From assembly GCA_020047715.1 (NCBI GenBank), contig JAIFNN010000178.1, forward strand, positions 1-45,067: a stretch of DNA of 45,067 bases. The letters are read 5' to 3'. Below the pieces are notes generated by a model. That model saw only the letters and a program-made list of their open reading frames with translations. It searched no databases and had not been told where the DNA came from. Below are positions 16,574 through 27,463 of the stretch, in pieces (position 1 is the first letter of the stretch; each line of letters opens with the position of its first letter). The stretch comes from Bacteroidota bacterium. GTDB lineage: Bacteria; Bacteroidota; Bacteroidia; Bacteroidales; GCA-2748055. Position numbers and translations under genes: made by a program.

Positions 16574-19500
16574 ATGAAAATATACAAAGCAATAGTATTT
16601 GTCCTGCTTATCGGTTGGAGTCTCAGCAATGCTTCAGCTCAAAATCAGGCGGGCGACAGGATAAATCTCGAGAGTGAAGCAGGCATGCGGAAAGGCACCA
16701 TTTTCTTTGCCCCTGAAACAGATTTAGCCTTTCATCAGACAGCCATTTCCAGCAACGAGATATTTGGGAGCGAAATATATACAACCTGGGGAACCATTGA
16801 AAAAAATGAAGGCGTTTATAATTGGGCCACCATCGATAACCTAATCGGACGATACAAAGCCGTTGGAAAAAAAGTTGCTCTAAGAATTGCTACTGCCAGT
16901 TTCTCTATTAATGATTCACCAGATTACCTGTTCAGCAAGTACAATATACGGCGCATAGTTGCCGGTTACTGGGAAAACTTTGAGAAGGGCGATAAAGGAT
17001 ATATTATTCATGGAACGAAGACTGCAAATGCCATATCTGGCTCATATTCCCTTCAAATGGCTACTGAGGTTGCCCTTCCTGTAATTGAGACAGGTGCGAC
17101 TCATAATCTTAATGTGCAAACAGGGATCATGAATCCAAGTTTTGGCCCGACAAAAACGGTTTACCCTCTTTATTCGCCGGGGTTTTGCGCTCAGTTTGAC
17201 TTTAAAGCCAATACGGCTACAACATTTTATGCGAAGGCATATTCAAAAAGTCTGGGGGCATCGAGTGTGATTTATAAGGAATGGACTTCAAATGCAGGCG
17301 AAACCGGTTCCCGCACCCTGGAATTTTTCCCGTTAAACAGTTTAAGTGATTATCATGTTGAAATTGGAATTGTAAAAGGAGATCTGACCATAGACAACAT
17401 CAACATCTGTGACATGAAAACTGCCTATTATTCGGGAACGCTTTGTTTCCCAAATTATCTGGATACCATTTTTGAACAGCGGTATGAAGTTTTTATTAAG
17501 GCACTTGCAGCAAAGTACAAAGACGAAGAAACCCTGAATTCAATCTGCATAGGCGGGTACGGTCGCTGGGAGGAAATGACCATCAGCGATGATGTTGAGC
17601 CCAATCGTTTTGAAGACCAGTGGCCAACTTTCGGATTTACAAATGATAATTACATCAATCATATTAAATGGTGTATCGATACATACAAAAAACATTTCCC
17701 AACAAAGAAATTATTTACTGGTGCGGTAGGCTGGTCAACGGACTACTTTCGAGATCAGAATCTGATTGAATGGCAGGTTGGCGGATATGCAGCCAGAAAT
17801 GGTGTAAGCATAAAGTATAACGGATGGCAATCGATGTGCAGCGAATGGGGATCTGAAGCCACAGCCTTTTTCTACCTGATAAACAGATTCAAATATGAAC
17901 CGACTATCTGGGCTATGTTTGAGGAAGGCGGACAGATTAACAATACTCTTTCCGAAATAATGGGGCATCCCATAAGCCTTTTTAACAGAGCAATTCTCGA
18001 TGGAATAGATTATTACTGGGTTTATTCTACCGATCTGGGCCAGACATATTTTAACCGTTATGAACATTATGCAAACGAGATGGCCGGTTCGGGCTTAATT
18101 ACTAAGCTGTACAACTATTTCGGCGGATATAATTATTATTCCCCATGGGTAAAAAAGGACTACCTGCACAAAAATATCTGGATGGGAATATTCCAGAACG
18201 ACCTTCAGGAAGGAACAAAATGGACTTATACAACGATAAATGGTCAGAAGGCGGTACAAACAAATGCAGCAAACCACCGGATTTATCTGAGCATCGATGA
18301 TCGGCAAAAGTACAACGAAATGTATGGGGCAATTATGACTCTTGATTACCTTGACCAGGGAACTGATAATTTTAAAATTTACGGTGTTTCACCTATAGGT
18401 TTTATGGAATTAGCCACCATAAAAAAAACAAATTCAGGAACCTGGAAATCAGTAAGTCTTAAAGATAATGGATGGGGATCAGCCATTAACAATGGAGGCA
18501 AAGATATTTTAAATGAAATTCAGATTGATGACCTGAGTGATGGAGTGGAAACATTGCAATCGATTGAAATTAATTATGTTCCGGGAATTGAATGGCAGGA
18601 ACAAGTAGTGCAGTCAAATTTGCTGGTAAGCGGAAACACTGCTTCATTGAATTCGGATTATACTTTTAATGTATCTGTTCCGGATAATCCCTCCATTAGT
18701 GGAATTGCAGTTAATGTCAGCCCGGTAAGTACAGGATATGTGAATATTGCAGCAACAGTTACAGCACTTGTTGACGGAGTTACTGTAAGCCTTTCAAATA
18801 AAGATTTTTACATGCCTCAGAAAGAAGATTGGTTCTATATTCCGGTGGGGAGGGTTCCCGATGCAGAGAGTTACAAGATTGTGTTGCACACTGATTTGGG
18901 CAGTGCCACAATTAATCTGGGAGCAGACAATAAACCGGCTTATCGTGTTTATTCTTTCATTACGGAACCTGGTGTGCAGTCAGGCGGAAATGCAGAAGGA
19001 GTTATCGAGGCCATGAAACCTTTCAGTGTACTTCAGGTCCCGGGTCAGGCGAACAATAAACTAAGCCTTTTCAGAAAATTGCCGGATGGCAGCAAAATTA
19101 AAATGGCTGAAATCAGGGTAAACGAAAGTGGTGTAGCTGTTTTTGAGCCGCAGTCTGCAGGAAGATATGAACTTCTCAATTCGGGAGGACTCCGGCTGAG
19201 TGCAATACCAAATTACCTGAAACGACTTTCAGTGTCCAAATCTCCTGTCAGGAGTATTAAAGGTGTTTTGGTAAAGGAATTCAAGGGAGATAGCGCTTTT
19301 TTGGTTGTCAGTGGTTTGACAGCTTGTGAAAACGATAATCTGGGTTTTCATGCTCTTCTTTCAGCAGAGAATCCTGAACTTTTGCTTCCGGATCCAATGT
19401 CATTGCTCAGCAGCACTGCCCATAAATTTCATCTGGTTATTAAAAATGAGACGAATTCCTCCTTATCAAAAGTATATTGGAAAACTGATAAAAAAGATTT

Positions 19501-20314
19501 TTGCGAGGAAAACTCAATGCTGATTCCTATTGTTCCAAACGATACTGAATACCGCGAATACATCTACCCAATTGGTGAGGAAAGCGGGTGGACTGATGTT
19601 ATTACGGGACTCAAATTTCTGCCGGTATGCGGACATACTGATATTGGAAAAATCCACATTTTTGCAATAGGGCTCAGAAGCGGGAATACCACTCCTAATG
19701 CCTTTGGTGAAAAACTGGAGCCCTTGCTTACTGATTTTACAGTAAATGCCATGCTCGAAATATCTGGATTATTGCTTGATGGAGGGACAAATTTTACCGA
19801 AAAATCAGTTATTCCGGTTTCTTATGAATTTGAAGGCAGGTTACCAACAGAATATTTGATTAGTGAAAATGCTGATTTTGCTGGAGCTGCATGGCTGCCT
19901 TGTTCCAATAACATTGAATTTGCATTTTCGCCAAATCCGGGCAGGAGAAAAGTTTTTTTTAAAGTCAGGGATTCCCTCGGAGAAGCAAATACCCTGAGTT
20001 CAGAAATTATCTTCAAGTCCCCTCCCGAAAAACTTGATGCTTCTGGAAAAATCCATGCCATGGCCAGTGTATTTCCAAATCCTGTAAATATGAAAGCAAA
20101 TGTATCCGTTGAATATCCTGATAGCTCTGCATTTGCTAACCCATTTGAAATCTATCAGGTAACAATATTGACTCTTACAGGTACAGTTCTTGGAAATTCC
20201 AGCCAGGTAGGGAATACTTTTTCAATTGATATAAGTGAGTATCCAAAAGGTGCACTAATGGTGAAAATGGTTGGGAATGAAAATTCATTTACCAAAATAA
20301 TAATTAAACAATAA
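16574..20314 (+). CDS. Giant TIM-barrel putative glycoside hydrolase with inserted CBM-like module and T9SS tail (paralogue 1)
   Basis: 1246 aa. Signal peptide to about 22 (ends ASAQ). A clan GH-A-like barrel begins at about residue 30 (TTWGTIEKNEGVYNWATID, then GKKVALRI). It is interrupted at about 136-280 by a beta-sandwich that looks like a galactose-binding/CBM4_9 module (WENFEKGDKGY ... SGSYSLQM ... DNINICD), and resumes with FPNYLDTIFEQRYEVFIKAL and IGGYGRWEEM. E334 (with E333) in RWEEM and E450 in FEEGGQ are the best acid/base and nucleophile candidates. This layout recalls beta-galactosidase-like/DUF4832-type proteins, where a G.WGE motif takes this place. Several beta-sandwich modules follow (about 540-1080), then an Ig-like module and a T9SS sorting domain (about 1170-1246). 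Substrate unknown. The protein is likely on the cell surface. Confidence 0.65.
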   Translation: MKIYKAIVFVLLIGWSLSNASAQNQAGDRINLESEAGMRKGTIFFAPETDLAFHQTAISSNEIFGSEIYTTWGTIEKNEGVYNWATIDNLIGRYKAVGKKVALRIATASFSINDSPDYLFSKYNIRRIVAGYWENFEKGDKGYIIHGTKTANAISGSYSLQMATEVALPVIETGATHNLNVQTGIMNPSFGPTKTVYPLYSPGFCAQFDFKANTATTFYAKAYSKSLGASSVIYKEWTSNAGETGSRTLEFFPLNSLSDYHVEIGIVKGDLTIDNINICDMKTAYYSGTLCFPNYLDTIFEQRYEVFIKALAAKYKDEETLNSICIGGYGRWEEMTISDDVEPNRFEDQWPTFGFTNDNYINHIKWCIDTYKKHFPTKKLFTGAVGWSTDYFRDQNLIEWQVGGYAARNGVSIKYNGWQSMCSEWGSEATAFFYLINRFKYEPTIWAMFEEGGQINNTLSEIMGHPISLFNRAILDGIDYYWVYSTDLGQTYFNRYEHYANEMAGSGLITKLYNYFGGYNYYSPWVKKDYLHKNIWMGIFQNDLQEGTKWTYTTINGQKAVQTNAANHRIYLSIDDRQKYNEMYGAIMTLDYLDQGTDNFKIYGVSPIGFMELATIKKTNSGTWKSVSLKDNGWGSAINNGGKDILNEIQIDDLSDGVETLQSIEINYVPGIEWQEQVVQSNLLVSGNTASLNSDYTFNVSVPDNPSISGIAVNVSPVSTGYVNIAATVTALVDGVTVSLSNKDFYMPQKEDWFYIPVGRVPDAESYKIVLHTDLGSATINLGADNKPAYRVYSFITEPGVQSGGNAEGVIEAMKPFSVLQVPGQANNKLSLFRKLPDGSKIKMAEIRVNESGVAVFEPQSAGRYELLNSGGLRLSAIPNYLKRLSVSKSPVRSIKGVLVKEFKGDSAFLVVSGLTACENDNLGFHALLSAENPELLLPDPMSLLSSTAHKFHLVIKNETNSSLSKVYWKTDKKDFCEENSMLIPIVPNDTEYREYIYPIGEESGWTDVITGLKFLPVCGHTDIGKIHIFAIGLRSGNTTPNAFGEKLEPLLTDFTVNAMLEISGLLLDGGTNFTEKSVIPVSYEFEGRLPTEYLISENADFAGAAWLPCSNNIEFAFSPNPGRRKVFFKVRDSLGEANTLSSEIIFKSPPEKLDASGKIHAMASVFPNPVNMKANVSVEYPDSSAFANPFEIYQVTILTLTGTVLGNSSQVGNTFSIDISEYPKGALMVKMVGNENSFTKIIIKQ

Positions 20315-20361
20315 ATAGAAAAAATTAGAACTGATTTAAAAATCTATAAAAGAAAAGTCTG

Positions 20362-20397
20362 CTAATGCTAATCATCAGTCAAGCATTAGGTGTTTTT
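20362..20397 (+). terminator. Weak terminator or attenuator hairpin
   Basis: CTAATGCT (20362-20369) and AGCATTAG (20382-20389) form an 8-base stem with a 12-base loop, followed by GTGTTTTT. It lies in the 111-base gap between the two giant paralogues. The stem is A+T-rich, so it may stop only part of the transcripts. Confidence 0.5.
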
Positions 20398-20425
20398 AAG
20401 TTAATTATTCACAAGCAGTTGCGCA

Positions 20426-23400
20426 ATGAATGGAGCGAAATTTATACTGTCATTATTTTTCATAACCAGCTATATAAGTATAGTGACAGCACAAAAAATG
20501 TCTGGTGATAAAACTTATGCTGAAAGTGAAGGAGGAATGCGCAAAGGAATTATTGTAAAAGGCATTGAGGCAGATTTCACTTTTCATAACGTTGCTTCAA
20601 CAAGCAGAGAAATCTATGGAACCGAAATTCACTCTACATGGGGTGAAATTGAAAAAGTTGAAGGAGTCTATGATTGGTCATATATTGATCAGGTTATAGC
20701 ACAATATAAAGCGCAGGGGAAAACAATTGGCCTGAATCTGGTAACTGCCAATTTTTCAATCAACGATTCCCCGGATTATCTGTATAGTAAATATAACATC
20801 AGACGTGTTGTTTCGGGTTATTGGGAAAATTTCGAAAAAGCAGATAAAGGGTTTGTTCTTCATACTCCAAAAACTTCAGTGAATCCGCTTAGCGGGAGTT
20901 TTTCATTGCGACTGGCATCAGCTACAAAAGCCAAAATGATAGAAACCGGTGTGAGCCATATTCTGAATCGGGCTACCGGGATTATGAATCCCTCGTTCAA
21001 TCCAAAGAACACTGTTTATCCTTATCCTTCTGTCGGTTTCTGCCTGCAATTCGATTTCAGAGCAAATTCAGCAACTACCTTTTACGCCAAAGCAAGCTCT
21101 GCAACACTAGGCGAACAGAATGCCTTTTATCAGGAGTGGAACGCAAATGCCGGTGAATCCGGTTCAAAAACATTTCAGTTTTCGCCTTCATCCAATGATT
21201 ACCGGGTCGAGATTGGCATTGTCAGTGGTGATTTAAGTATTGACAATGTAAATATCTGCGATATGAAAACCGCTTACTATGTCGGAACACTTTGTTTTCC
21301 AAACTATTTCGACAGCAAATTTAAAGAGCGTTATGAAATTTTCATTCAGGCAATCGCCAATAAATACAAAGATGAACCAGGATTAAGTTCTGTTTGCATA
21401 GGTGGTTACGGTCGTTGGGAAGAAATGACACTATGCGATGATTTGGAGCCTAACCGCTTTGAAGACCAATGGACTACCTATGGTTTTACAAATCAAAAAT
21501 ATATTGAGCACGTGCAATGGTGCATCGATACATTTAAAAAGTATTTTCAGAATAAAAAACTCTATACAGGTGCAGTTGGATGGTCGACCGATTCATTTCG
21601 CGACCAGATACTTATTGACTGGGCAGTTCAGGGCTATGCTGCAAAAAACGGTGTTGGCATCAAATATAATGGCTGGCAAACCAAATGCAGCGAATGGGGT
21701 TCTGGAGGGGTGTCGATTTTCTACCAGCTCAACCGATATAAGCAGGATACCGCTGTTTTAACTTATTTCGAAGAGGGTGCTCAACTGAACAATTCATCAC
21801 AGTTTCTTACTCAGATTATGGGGCATCCGGTAAGTCTTTTAAACAGGGCAGCAATAGATGGAATTGACTACCAATGGATGTATCAGCTTGATGCAGAAGA
21901 TCCTTACACAACCCGTTACTTCCATTACTCCAATGAAATGGCAGGCAGTGCTTTATTCACCAAATTGTATAATAAATTTGAAGGGAACGTTTATACCTCA
22001 CCCAAATCAGGCAACACTAGTGTATTAAAGAATATCAACAACGGACTTTTCCAAAAAGATTACGACGAAGGAACAAAATACACCTACACAACATGGAACG
22101 GTGAAAAAATGATACAAACCAATACAGGAAACAGCCGTATTGAATTAAGTATCGATGACCGGCAAAAATATAATGGAATGTATGGTGCAGAGTTGGTTAT
22201 GGATTATCTGGATAGTGGTACTGACGAATTTAAAGTATTAGCCTATTATGATAATGGAACTTTTTCGGAACTTATTAAAGTAAAGAAAACCAACAGCAAA
22301 CAATGGAAAATATTGAATTTGAAGGACAATGGCTGGACTTCAAAAGTTAAAAGCCGGGGGGTAGATAAGTTGATTGAAATTGCAATTGACGATATGGGCG
22401 ATGGCATCGAGTCACTCCGTTTGGCCGAAATTAATTACGTTCCTGCGCGTGAGTGGCAGGAAAATGTAATTCAAAGTAATCAACCGGGTAGCGGTTTATC
22501 TTCCTCAATATCCGGTAATTTTACTTTTGAAATTACGAACGACCAGAATAAACCGGTCAGTAGCATGTCGGTCAATGTAAGTCCCGCATCACAATCGTAT
22601 GTTAACATAATTGCTGAAGTATATGCGAAAATTAATGGATATTACATTCTGGCAAATAAAAAAGACTTTTACATGCCGCAAACTGAGGATTGGTTTGATA
22701 TTCCACTTGCGGGCAAACCTTTCGCAACGGCTTACAGGGTAATTCTGACAATGGATATCGGCTCGGCAAATATTAATCTCGGTGCAGATAATAAACCAGC
22801 TTACAGGTTGTTTTCTTTTGTAAATGAAACCGGCGACGCAATCGATGCAGGAACTTCAGGAAACTATATTATTGAATCGCTAAAACCATTTTGGAGTCTG
22901 TCAATGAATGATAATTCCCAGACTAATCTCATACTGAAAAAGCAACTTGTCGACGGAACATTTATTGAAGCATCTGCAGTTTATGGAAATGGGAATCAGG
23001 TTTATTTTGAACCCCAGACAGCTGGGAGGTATATGCTTATAAATTCGTCGGGTAATTCAATTTCAGCCACACCGAATTATCTAAAGCGTATTTCGAAACC
23101 TAAATTTCCTGTCCGGAATGTTAGGGGAAATCTTTTTATGGGATTTAAAGGCGACAATGCATTTAGAGTAGTTTCAGGTCTGAAAAATGGCGCAAATGAT
23201 GGCAACGGTTTTCATGCATTGGTTTCAGAGGCGAATCCGGTGTTGGAAACCCGTAAACCTTTCAAATATGAGACTATAAAAAATCAGGACAGGCTTCATT
23301 TTGTCATGAAAAACGAAACTGGTGCCATGTTTGCCAAAATCTACTGGAAAACAACGAAAGCAGATTATTCTGAAGAAAATGCAATGTTAATGCCCGTTGT

Positions 23401-24151
23401 ACCTAATGACAATGAATACCGGGAATACAGCTACGCATTTGTCCGGGAAGCAGGGTACAGAGACAGCATTACTGGCTTCCGGTTTGTTCCGGTATATGGA
23501 TTTACCAATGCTGGTAAAATCCACATATATAAAATTGAAATTCGAAAAGGAAATACGTTTTCAAGTGCCTATGCCGATTCACTGCTATTGGAGCAAACAG
23601 ATTTTAATGTGTTTACCCAACTCGGAATAAAAAGTTTTAAATTGAACCAAGGCTCAGATTTTACAGAACAATCGCTAATTTCAGTAACAAATGAAGTGGT
23701 TGGTGGAATTCCGGCTGAATACATAATCAGCGAAAAAGAAGATTTTACTGATGCAAACTGGATGTCTTACAATACTGCTTTTGATTATACTCTTTCATCT
23801 GAGCCGGGATTGAAAAAAGTTTACTTTAAAGTCCGGGATGGAATATTTGAAACTCCCTCAGTAAGCGCTTCTATTGTGTTTAAAACACCAAATGAAAAGT
23901 TGGATGCTTCCGCAAGGACACATGCAAGTTTCTATCCTAATCCTGCACAATCAAGTGTAAGAATCGATTGTACGGATAACCCTGTCGAAACTTTTGATGT
24001 CTCAGTTATGTCCGTTTCTGGCGTTATTTACGAACAACTCAAAGTGTCTGGTAATTTCAATTTAAATGTAAGTAATTACCCAAAAGGTGCCTTACTGGTT
24101 AGAATTGAAAACAAAAAGGGAATAATTCAAACCGTAATTATAAAAGAATAG
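20426..24151 (+). CDS. Giant TIM-barrel putative glycoside hydrolase with inserted CBM-like module and T9SS tail (paralogue 2)
   Basis: 1241 aa, colinear with the preceding gene over its entire length, with roughly half or more of the residues identical by eye. Signal peptide ends near VTAQ. Same plan: barrel start (STWGEIEKVEGVYDWSYID), inserted CBM-like module (WENFEKADKGF ... DNVNICD), barrel continuation with GGYGRWEEM (E332/E333) and FEEGAQL (E449/E450), accessory beta modules, an Ig-like module (IISEKEDFTDANW ... YFKVRDG) and a T9SS sorting domain (FYPNPAQSS ... VIIKE). Both motif pairs are 117 residues apart, as expected for strands 4 and 7 of a clan GH-A barrel. Probably a surface enzyme with the same chemistry and a different fine specificity. 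The GH106 gene follows after 24 bases, so this may be the first gene of the long downstream operon. Confidence 0.65.
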   Translation: MNGAKFILSLFFITSYISIVTAQKMSGDKTYAESEGGMRKGIIVKGIEADFTFHNVASTSREIYGTEIHSTWGEIEKVEGVYDWSYIDQVIAQYKAQGKTIGLNLVTANFSINDSPDYLYSKYNIRRVVSGYWENFEKADKGFVLHTPKTSVNPLSGSFSLRLASATKAKMIETGVSHILNRATGIMNPSFNPKNTVYPYPSVGFCLQFDFRANSATTFYAKASSATLGEQNAFYQEWNANAGESGSKTFQFSPSSNDYRVEIGIVSGDLSIDNVNICDMKTAYYVGTLCFPNYFDSKFKERYEIFIQAIANKYKDEPGLSSVCIGGYGRWEEMTLCDDLEPNRFEDQWTTYGFTNQKYIEHVQWCIDTFKKYFQNKKLYTGAVGWSTDSFRDQILIDWAVQGYAAKNGVGIKYNGWQTKCSEWGSGGVSIFYQLNRYKQDTAVLTYFEEGAQLNNSSQFLTQIMGHPVSLLNRAAIDGIDYQWMYQLDAEDPYTTRYFHYSNEMAGSALFTKLYNKFEGNVYTSPKSGNTSVLKNINNGLFQKDYDEGTKYTYTTWNGEKMIQTNTGNSRIELSIDDRQKYNGMYGAELVMDYLDSGTDEFKVLAYYDNGTFSELIKVKKTNSKQWKILNLKDNGWTSKVKSRGVDKLIEIAIDDMGDGIESLRLAEINYVPAREWQENVIQSNQPGSGLSSSISGNFTFEITNDQNKPVSSMSVNVSPASQSYVNIIAEVYAKINGYYILANKKDFYMPQTEDWFDIPLAGKPFATAYRVILTMDIGSANINLGADNKPAYRLFSFVNETGDAIDAGTSGNYIIESLKPFWSLSMNDNSQTNLILKKQLVDGTFIEASAVYGNGNQVYFEPQTAGRYMLINSSGNSISATPNYLKRISKPKFPVRNVRGNLFMGFKGDNAFRVVSGLKNGANDGNGFHALVSEANPVLETRKPFKYETIKNQDRLHFVMKNETGAMFAKIYWKTTKADYSEENAMLMPVVPNDNEYREYSYAFVREAGYRDSITGFRFVPVYGFTNAGKIHIYKIEIRKGNTFSSAYADSLLLEQTDFNVFTQLGIKSFKLNQGSDFTEQSLISVTNEVVGGIPAEYIISEKEDFTDANWMSYNTAFDYTLSSEPGLKKVYFKVRDGIFETPSVSASIVFKTPNEKLDASARTHASFYPNPAQSSVRIDCTDNPVETFDVSVMSVSGVIYEQLKVSGNFNLNVSNYPKGALLVRIENKKGIIQTVIIKE

Positions 24152-24175
24152 AAAAACGATAAACAAATTATACTC

Positions 24176-27100
24176 ATGAAACGAGGTTTTAGATTTCTGA
24201 TAATTTTGATTGCATTTTTCTCAATTGCACTTAAATCCACGGCCGGGGATATTGAAAAAAGTTTTAAAAATCCACCCGAATCTACCAAACCATGGGTTTA
24301 TTGGTACTGGATAAGCAGTCATATTACAAAAGAAGGAATCACCAAAGATTTGGAAGCAATGTACGAAGCCGGCATTGGTGAAGCGTTTATTGCTAATGTG
24401 AATGATGCTGCTGTTAAACCCGGCGATGTACCTGTGTTGAGTGAATTCTGGTGGGAGTGCATGGAACATGCCATTCGCGAAGCCGGAAGAATAGGCATTA
24501 AAATAGGAATGTTCAACTGTCCGGGGTGGTCAATGTCAGGCGGACCCTGGGTAGGAGCCGATAAAACCATGCGTTACCTTGTATCATCTGAGATTCAGGT
24601 AAAAGGGTCTCAGAGTTTGAAAATCCAACTCGAAACTCCTAAAAAGGAATTTCAGCAGGTTGTTGTGCAGGCGTTTCAAACTCCTAAAAATGAAAACCAT
24701 AACGTCAGCAAGGGATTGAAAACGATTACATCAAGCCCCAAACTTCCAAATCCTGAGTGGATGTTTGATGGAAAAAAAGACAGCTATTTCTCTATTACTT
24801 CTTATCCTGTAACGATAGAGATTACACTTGAAAAACCCGAGGAAGTAAGAAGCATCCGGTTGATACCTGCAGAAGTTCCAATGCATGCCTATTATGAATT
24901 ACAGTATTTGGACAGGAATAATTACTGGAGATCGATATTCAGGGATAAAATCGACCGGCAGATTATTGAGCAAATGGGTGGGCCAATGAGATTCGGAGAC
25001 ATATCCGAATCGTTTGAAGTTGTGAAATCAAAACAATTCAGAATAATTTTTACCGATGGCGGGCCACTTTTACCCTGGATAAAATTATCAGAAAACAAAG
25101 CCCTCGGCTGTATTTCAGAAATTGAATTAAGCGGAAAAGCTCTGGTCTCCCACTACAACGAAAAGCAATTAGGAAAAATGTCTCCTACTCCATTCATCAG
25201 CTGGGATACCTATATGTGGCCTAAATCGGCAGAGCCTGAAACAAAAGATTTGAATATCGACCACACAAAAGTGTTGAACATAACAGACAAGGTCGATGTA
25301 AATGGGGTATTAACATGGGATGTTCCTGAGGGAGATTGGACAATTGTAAGAACAGGAATGACTCCAACAGGATCAAAAAATCACCCCGTAACTCCTGAGT
25401 GCGAAGGATATGAAATCGATAAAATGAATAAAGCCCATACAAAATACCATTTTGATAATTTTGTGGGAGAGATTTTGCGTCGCATGCCGGCAGCTGATCG
25501 TAAAGCACTTACTCACGTAGTAATGGACAGTTACGAGCAGGGTCCGCAAAACTGGACTGACGACATGACTGCACGGTTTATTGCAGCTTACGGCTACGAT
25601 CCAACACCGTGGTTGCCGGTGCTGACAGGTCGCGTTGTTGACAGTGCTGAGAAATCAGATCGGTTTCTGTGGGATCTGCGACGGTTGGTAGCTACGCTTA
25701 TATCAACGGAATATGTCAGTGGATTACGTGAGAAAGCAAATGAAAACGGTCTTCGCCTGTGGTGCGAAAACTATGGTTTCGGTTACCCTGGTGAATCCTT
25801 AATGTATGGAGGAGCAAGCGATGATATTTCAGGAGAATTCTGGAATACAGCTCCCGATATTGGCCCGGCAGAATGCAGAATTGCTTCTTCATGTGCCAAT
25901 ATTTATGATAAAAAAACCACATCAGCCGAAGCATTTACCTCCCATCAAAATCATAGCAATATGCCTCGTGATTTAAAATCACTCGGCGACTGGTCTTTTA
26001 CTCAGGGGATCAACCATTTTGTGTTCCATCTGTATATTCATCAGCCTTACGACACGCCTCCGGGAGTTAATGCCTGGTTTGGTACCGATTTCAACCGGAA
26101 TTCAACGTGGTTTATTAAAGCGAAGCCTTATTATGATTATGTAAGACGTTCTTCTGCATTGTTACAGTCGGGACTGCATGTGGCTGATATGCTCTATTTT
26201 TTAGGGGAGGATACTCCCAAACAATCAGCCGAACTGAAGCCTGCACCTCCAGCAGGAACAGATTATGATTTGATTAATGCCGAAGTCCTTCTGCGTGATG
26301 CCTATGTGAAGGAAGGCAAAATCGTGCTCAAATCCGGCATTAGTTACAATGTCCTGGTTTTACCAGGGCAATCAACCATGCGCCCTGAAGTCCTGCAAAA
26401 AATCAGTCAGCTGGTAAATGACGGAGCTGTTGTGATTGGCCCAAAACCAACGCAGTCGCCAAGTCTAGCCAACTATGCTATTGCCGATAACCAGATAAAG
26501 GATATTGCAGCAAAACTTTGGGGGACTATTGATGGTATTAATATAACCGAAAACAGATTTGGAAAAGGCAGGATGTTTTATGGCATCAGTCTGGAAGATG
26601 TTTTCAGCCGCATGAACCTGAAAACCGACGTGGTTATACCCGAACAATTCAATTACATTCACAGGAAAGACGGCGATTCGGATATTTATTTCATTACAAA
26701 TCAGTCGCAGCAGTTTTTCAAAGGCGAAATCGGGTTTAATATTTCCGGAATGCAACCCGAATTATGGGATGCTGTGACAGGCGAAACGCGCATCCTACCA
26801 GAATTTGCAGAAAGAAACGGCTATACTTATATCCCTTTACAGTTCAATGAAACCGATGCATGGTTTATTGTATTCAGGAATAAAATCTCTCAAAAAAATA
26901 GCGGACAAAACTTTGTGGAAAAAGTGCCTGTTCAGACAATAGAAGGTTCATGGATGGTTTCTTTTGACACGAGCATGGATGCTCCGGCCAAAGTGGAATT
27001 CAAAACATTAAGCGACTGGGCAACAAACGAAAATAAGAACATTCAATATTACGGAGGTACTGCTACATACAGCAAAACATTCGAATTTACCGGCGATGTT

Positions 27101-27424
27101 TCAAAGTCTTATTCAATCAATTTAGGAAGAGTTGAAAAACTGGCGGCAATTCGAATAAACGGTGAATTGCTTGGCACAGCATGGTGTTACCCTTACAGCC
27201 TAAAGATTACAAACAAGCTAAAAAAAGGAAAAAATACTATTGAAGTCGATATTACAAATCCCTGGTGGAACAGAATTGTTGGAGATCTGCAGGACGGTGT
27301 AACTAAAAAACATACATGGATGACATTCCCGTTTGAGTGGGCAAAAGTCGCGCCTCTCCAACCTGCCGGATTGTTTGGTCCGGTGGTGATTGAAAAAGAA
27401 AAGACGACCGACAAAGTCAATTAG
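24176..27424 (+). CDS. GH106 alpha-L-rhamnosidase
   Basis: 1082 aa. Signal peptide to about 24 (ends KSTAG). Family GH106 is recognisable from WVYWYWISSHITKEGITKDL followed by EAMYEAGIGEAF, and from FNCPGWSMSGGPW (about 113-125). The barrel carries MDSYEQGPQNWT with E454 and SAEAFTS with E585. Their separation (131 residues) is almost the same as that of the acid and base glutamates I recall for the characterised Bacteroides GH106 enzyme BT0986 (E461 and E593), so these are the likely acid and base. A C-terminal beta-sandwich (about 930-1070, with RVEKLAAIRINGELLGTAW) is usual for the family. GH106 removes alpha-L-rhamnose by inversion. No sorting domain, so probably periplasmic. The spacing to both neighbours is operon-like (24 and 39 bases). 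Confidence 0.88.
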   Translation: MKRGFRFLIILIAFFSIALKSTAGDIEKSFKNPPESTKPWVYWYWISSHITKEGITKDLEAMYEAGIGEAFIANVNDAAVKPGDVPVLSEFWWECMEHAIREAGRIGIKIGMFNCPGWSMSGGPWVGADKTMRYLVSSEIQVKGSQSLKIQLETPKKEFQQVVVQAFQTPKNENHNVSKGLKTITSSPKLPNPEWMFDGKKDSYFSITSYPVTIEITLEKPEEVRSIRLIPAEVPMHAYYELQYLDRNNYWRSIFRDKIDRQIIEQMGGPMRFGDISESFEVVKSKQFRIIFTDGGPLLPWIKLSENKALGCISEIELSGKALVSHYNEKQLGKMSPTPFISWDTYMWPKSAEPETKDLNIDHTKVLNITDKVDVNGVLTWDVPEGDWTIVRTGMTPTGSKNHPVTPECEGYEIDKMNKAHTKYHFDNFVGEILRRMPAADRKALTHVVMDSYEQGPQNWTDDMTARFIAAYGYDPTPWLPVLTGRVVDSAEKSDRFLWDLRRLVATLISTEYVSGLREKANENGLRLWCENYGFGYPGESLMYGGASDDISGEFWNTAPDIGPAECRIASSCANIYDKKTTSAEAFTSHQNHSNMPRDLKSLGDWSFTQGINHFVFHLYIHQPYDTPPGVNAWFGTDFNRNSTWFIKAKPYYDYVRRSSALLQSGLHVADMLYFLGEDTPKQSAELKPAPPAGTDYDLINAEVLLRDAYVKEGKIVLKSGISYNVLVLPGQSTMRPEVLQKISQLVNDGAVVIGPKPTQSPSLANYAIADNQIKDIAAKLWGTIDGINITENRFGKGRMFYGISLEDVFSRMNLKTDVVIPEQFNYIHRKDGDSDIYFITNQSQQFFKGEIGFNISGMQPELWDAVTGETRILPEFAERNGYTYIPLQFNETDAWFIVFRNKISQKNSGQNFVEKVPVQTIEGSWMVSFDTSMDAPAKVEFKTLSDWATNENKNIQYYGGTATYSKTFEFTGDVSKSYSINLGRVEKLAAIRINGELLGTAWCYPYSLKITNKLKKGKNTIEVDITNPWWNRIVGDLQDGVTKKHTWMTFPFEWAKVAPLQPAGLFGPVVIEKEKTTDKVN

Positions 27425-27463
27425 AATTAATTGCGAGTCATTTAAAATGAAAATGGTAACCGG

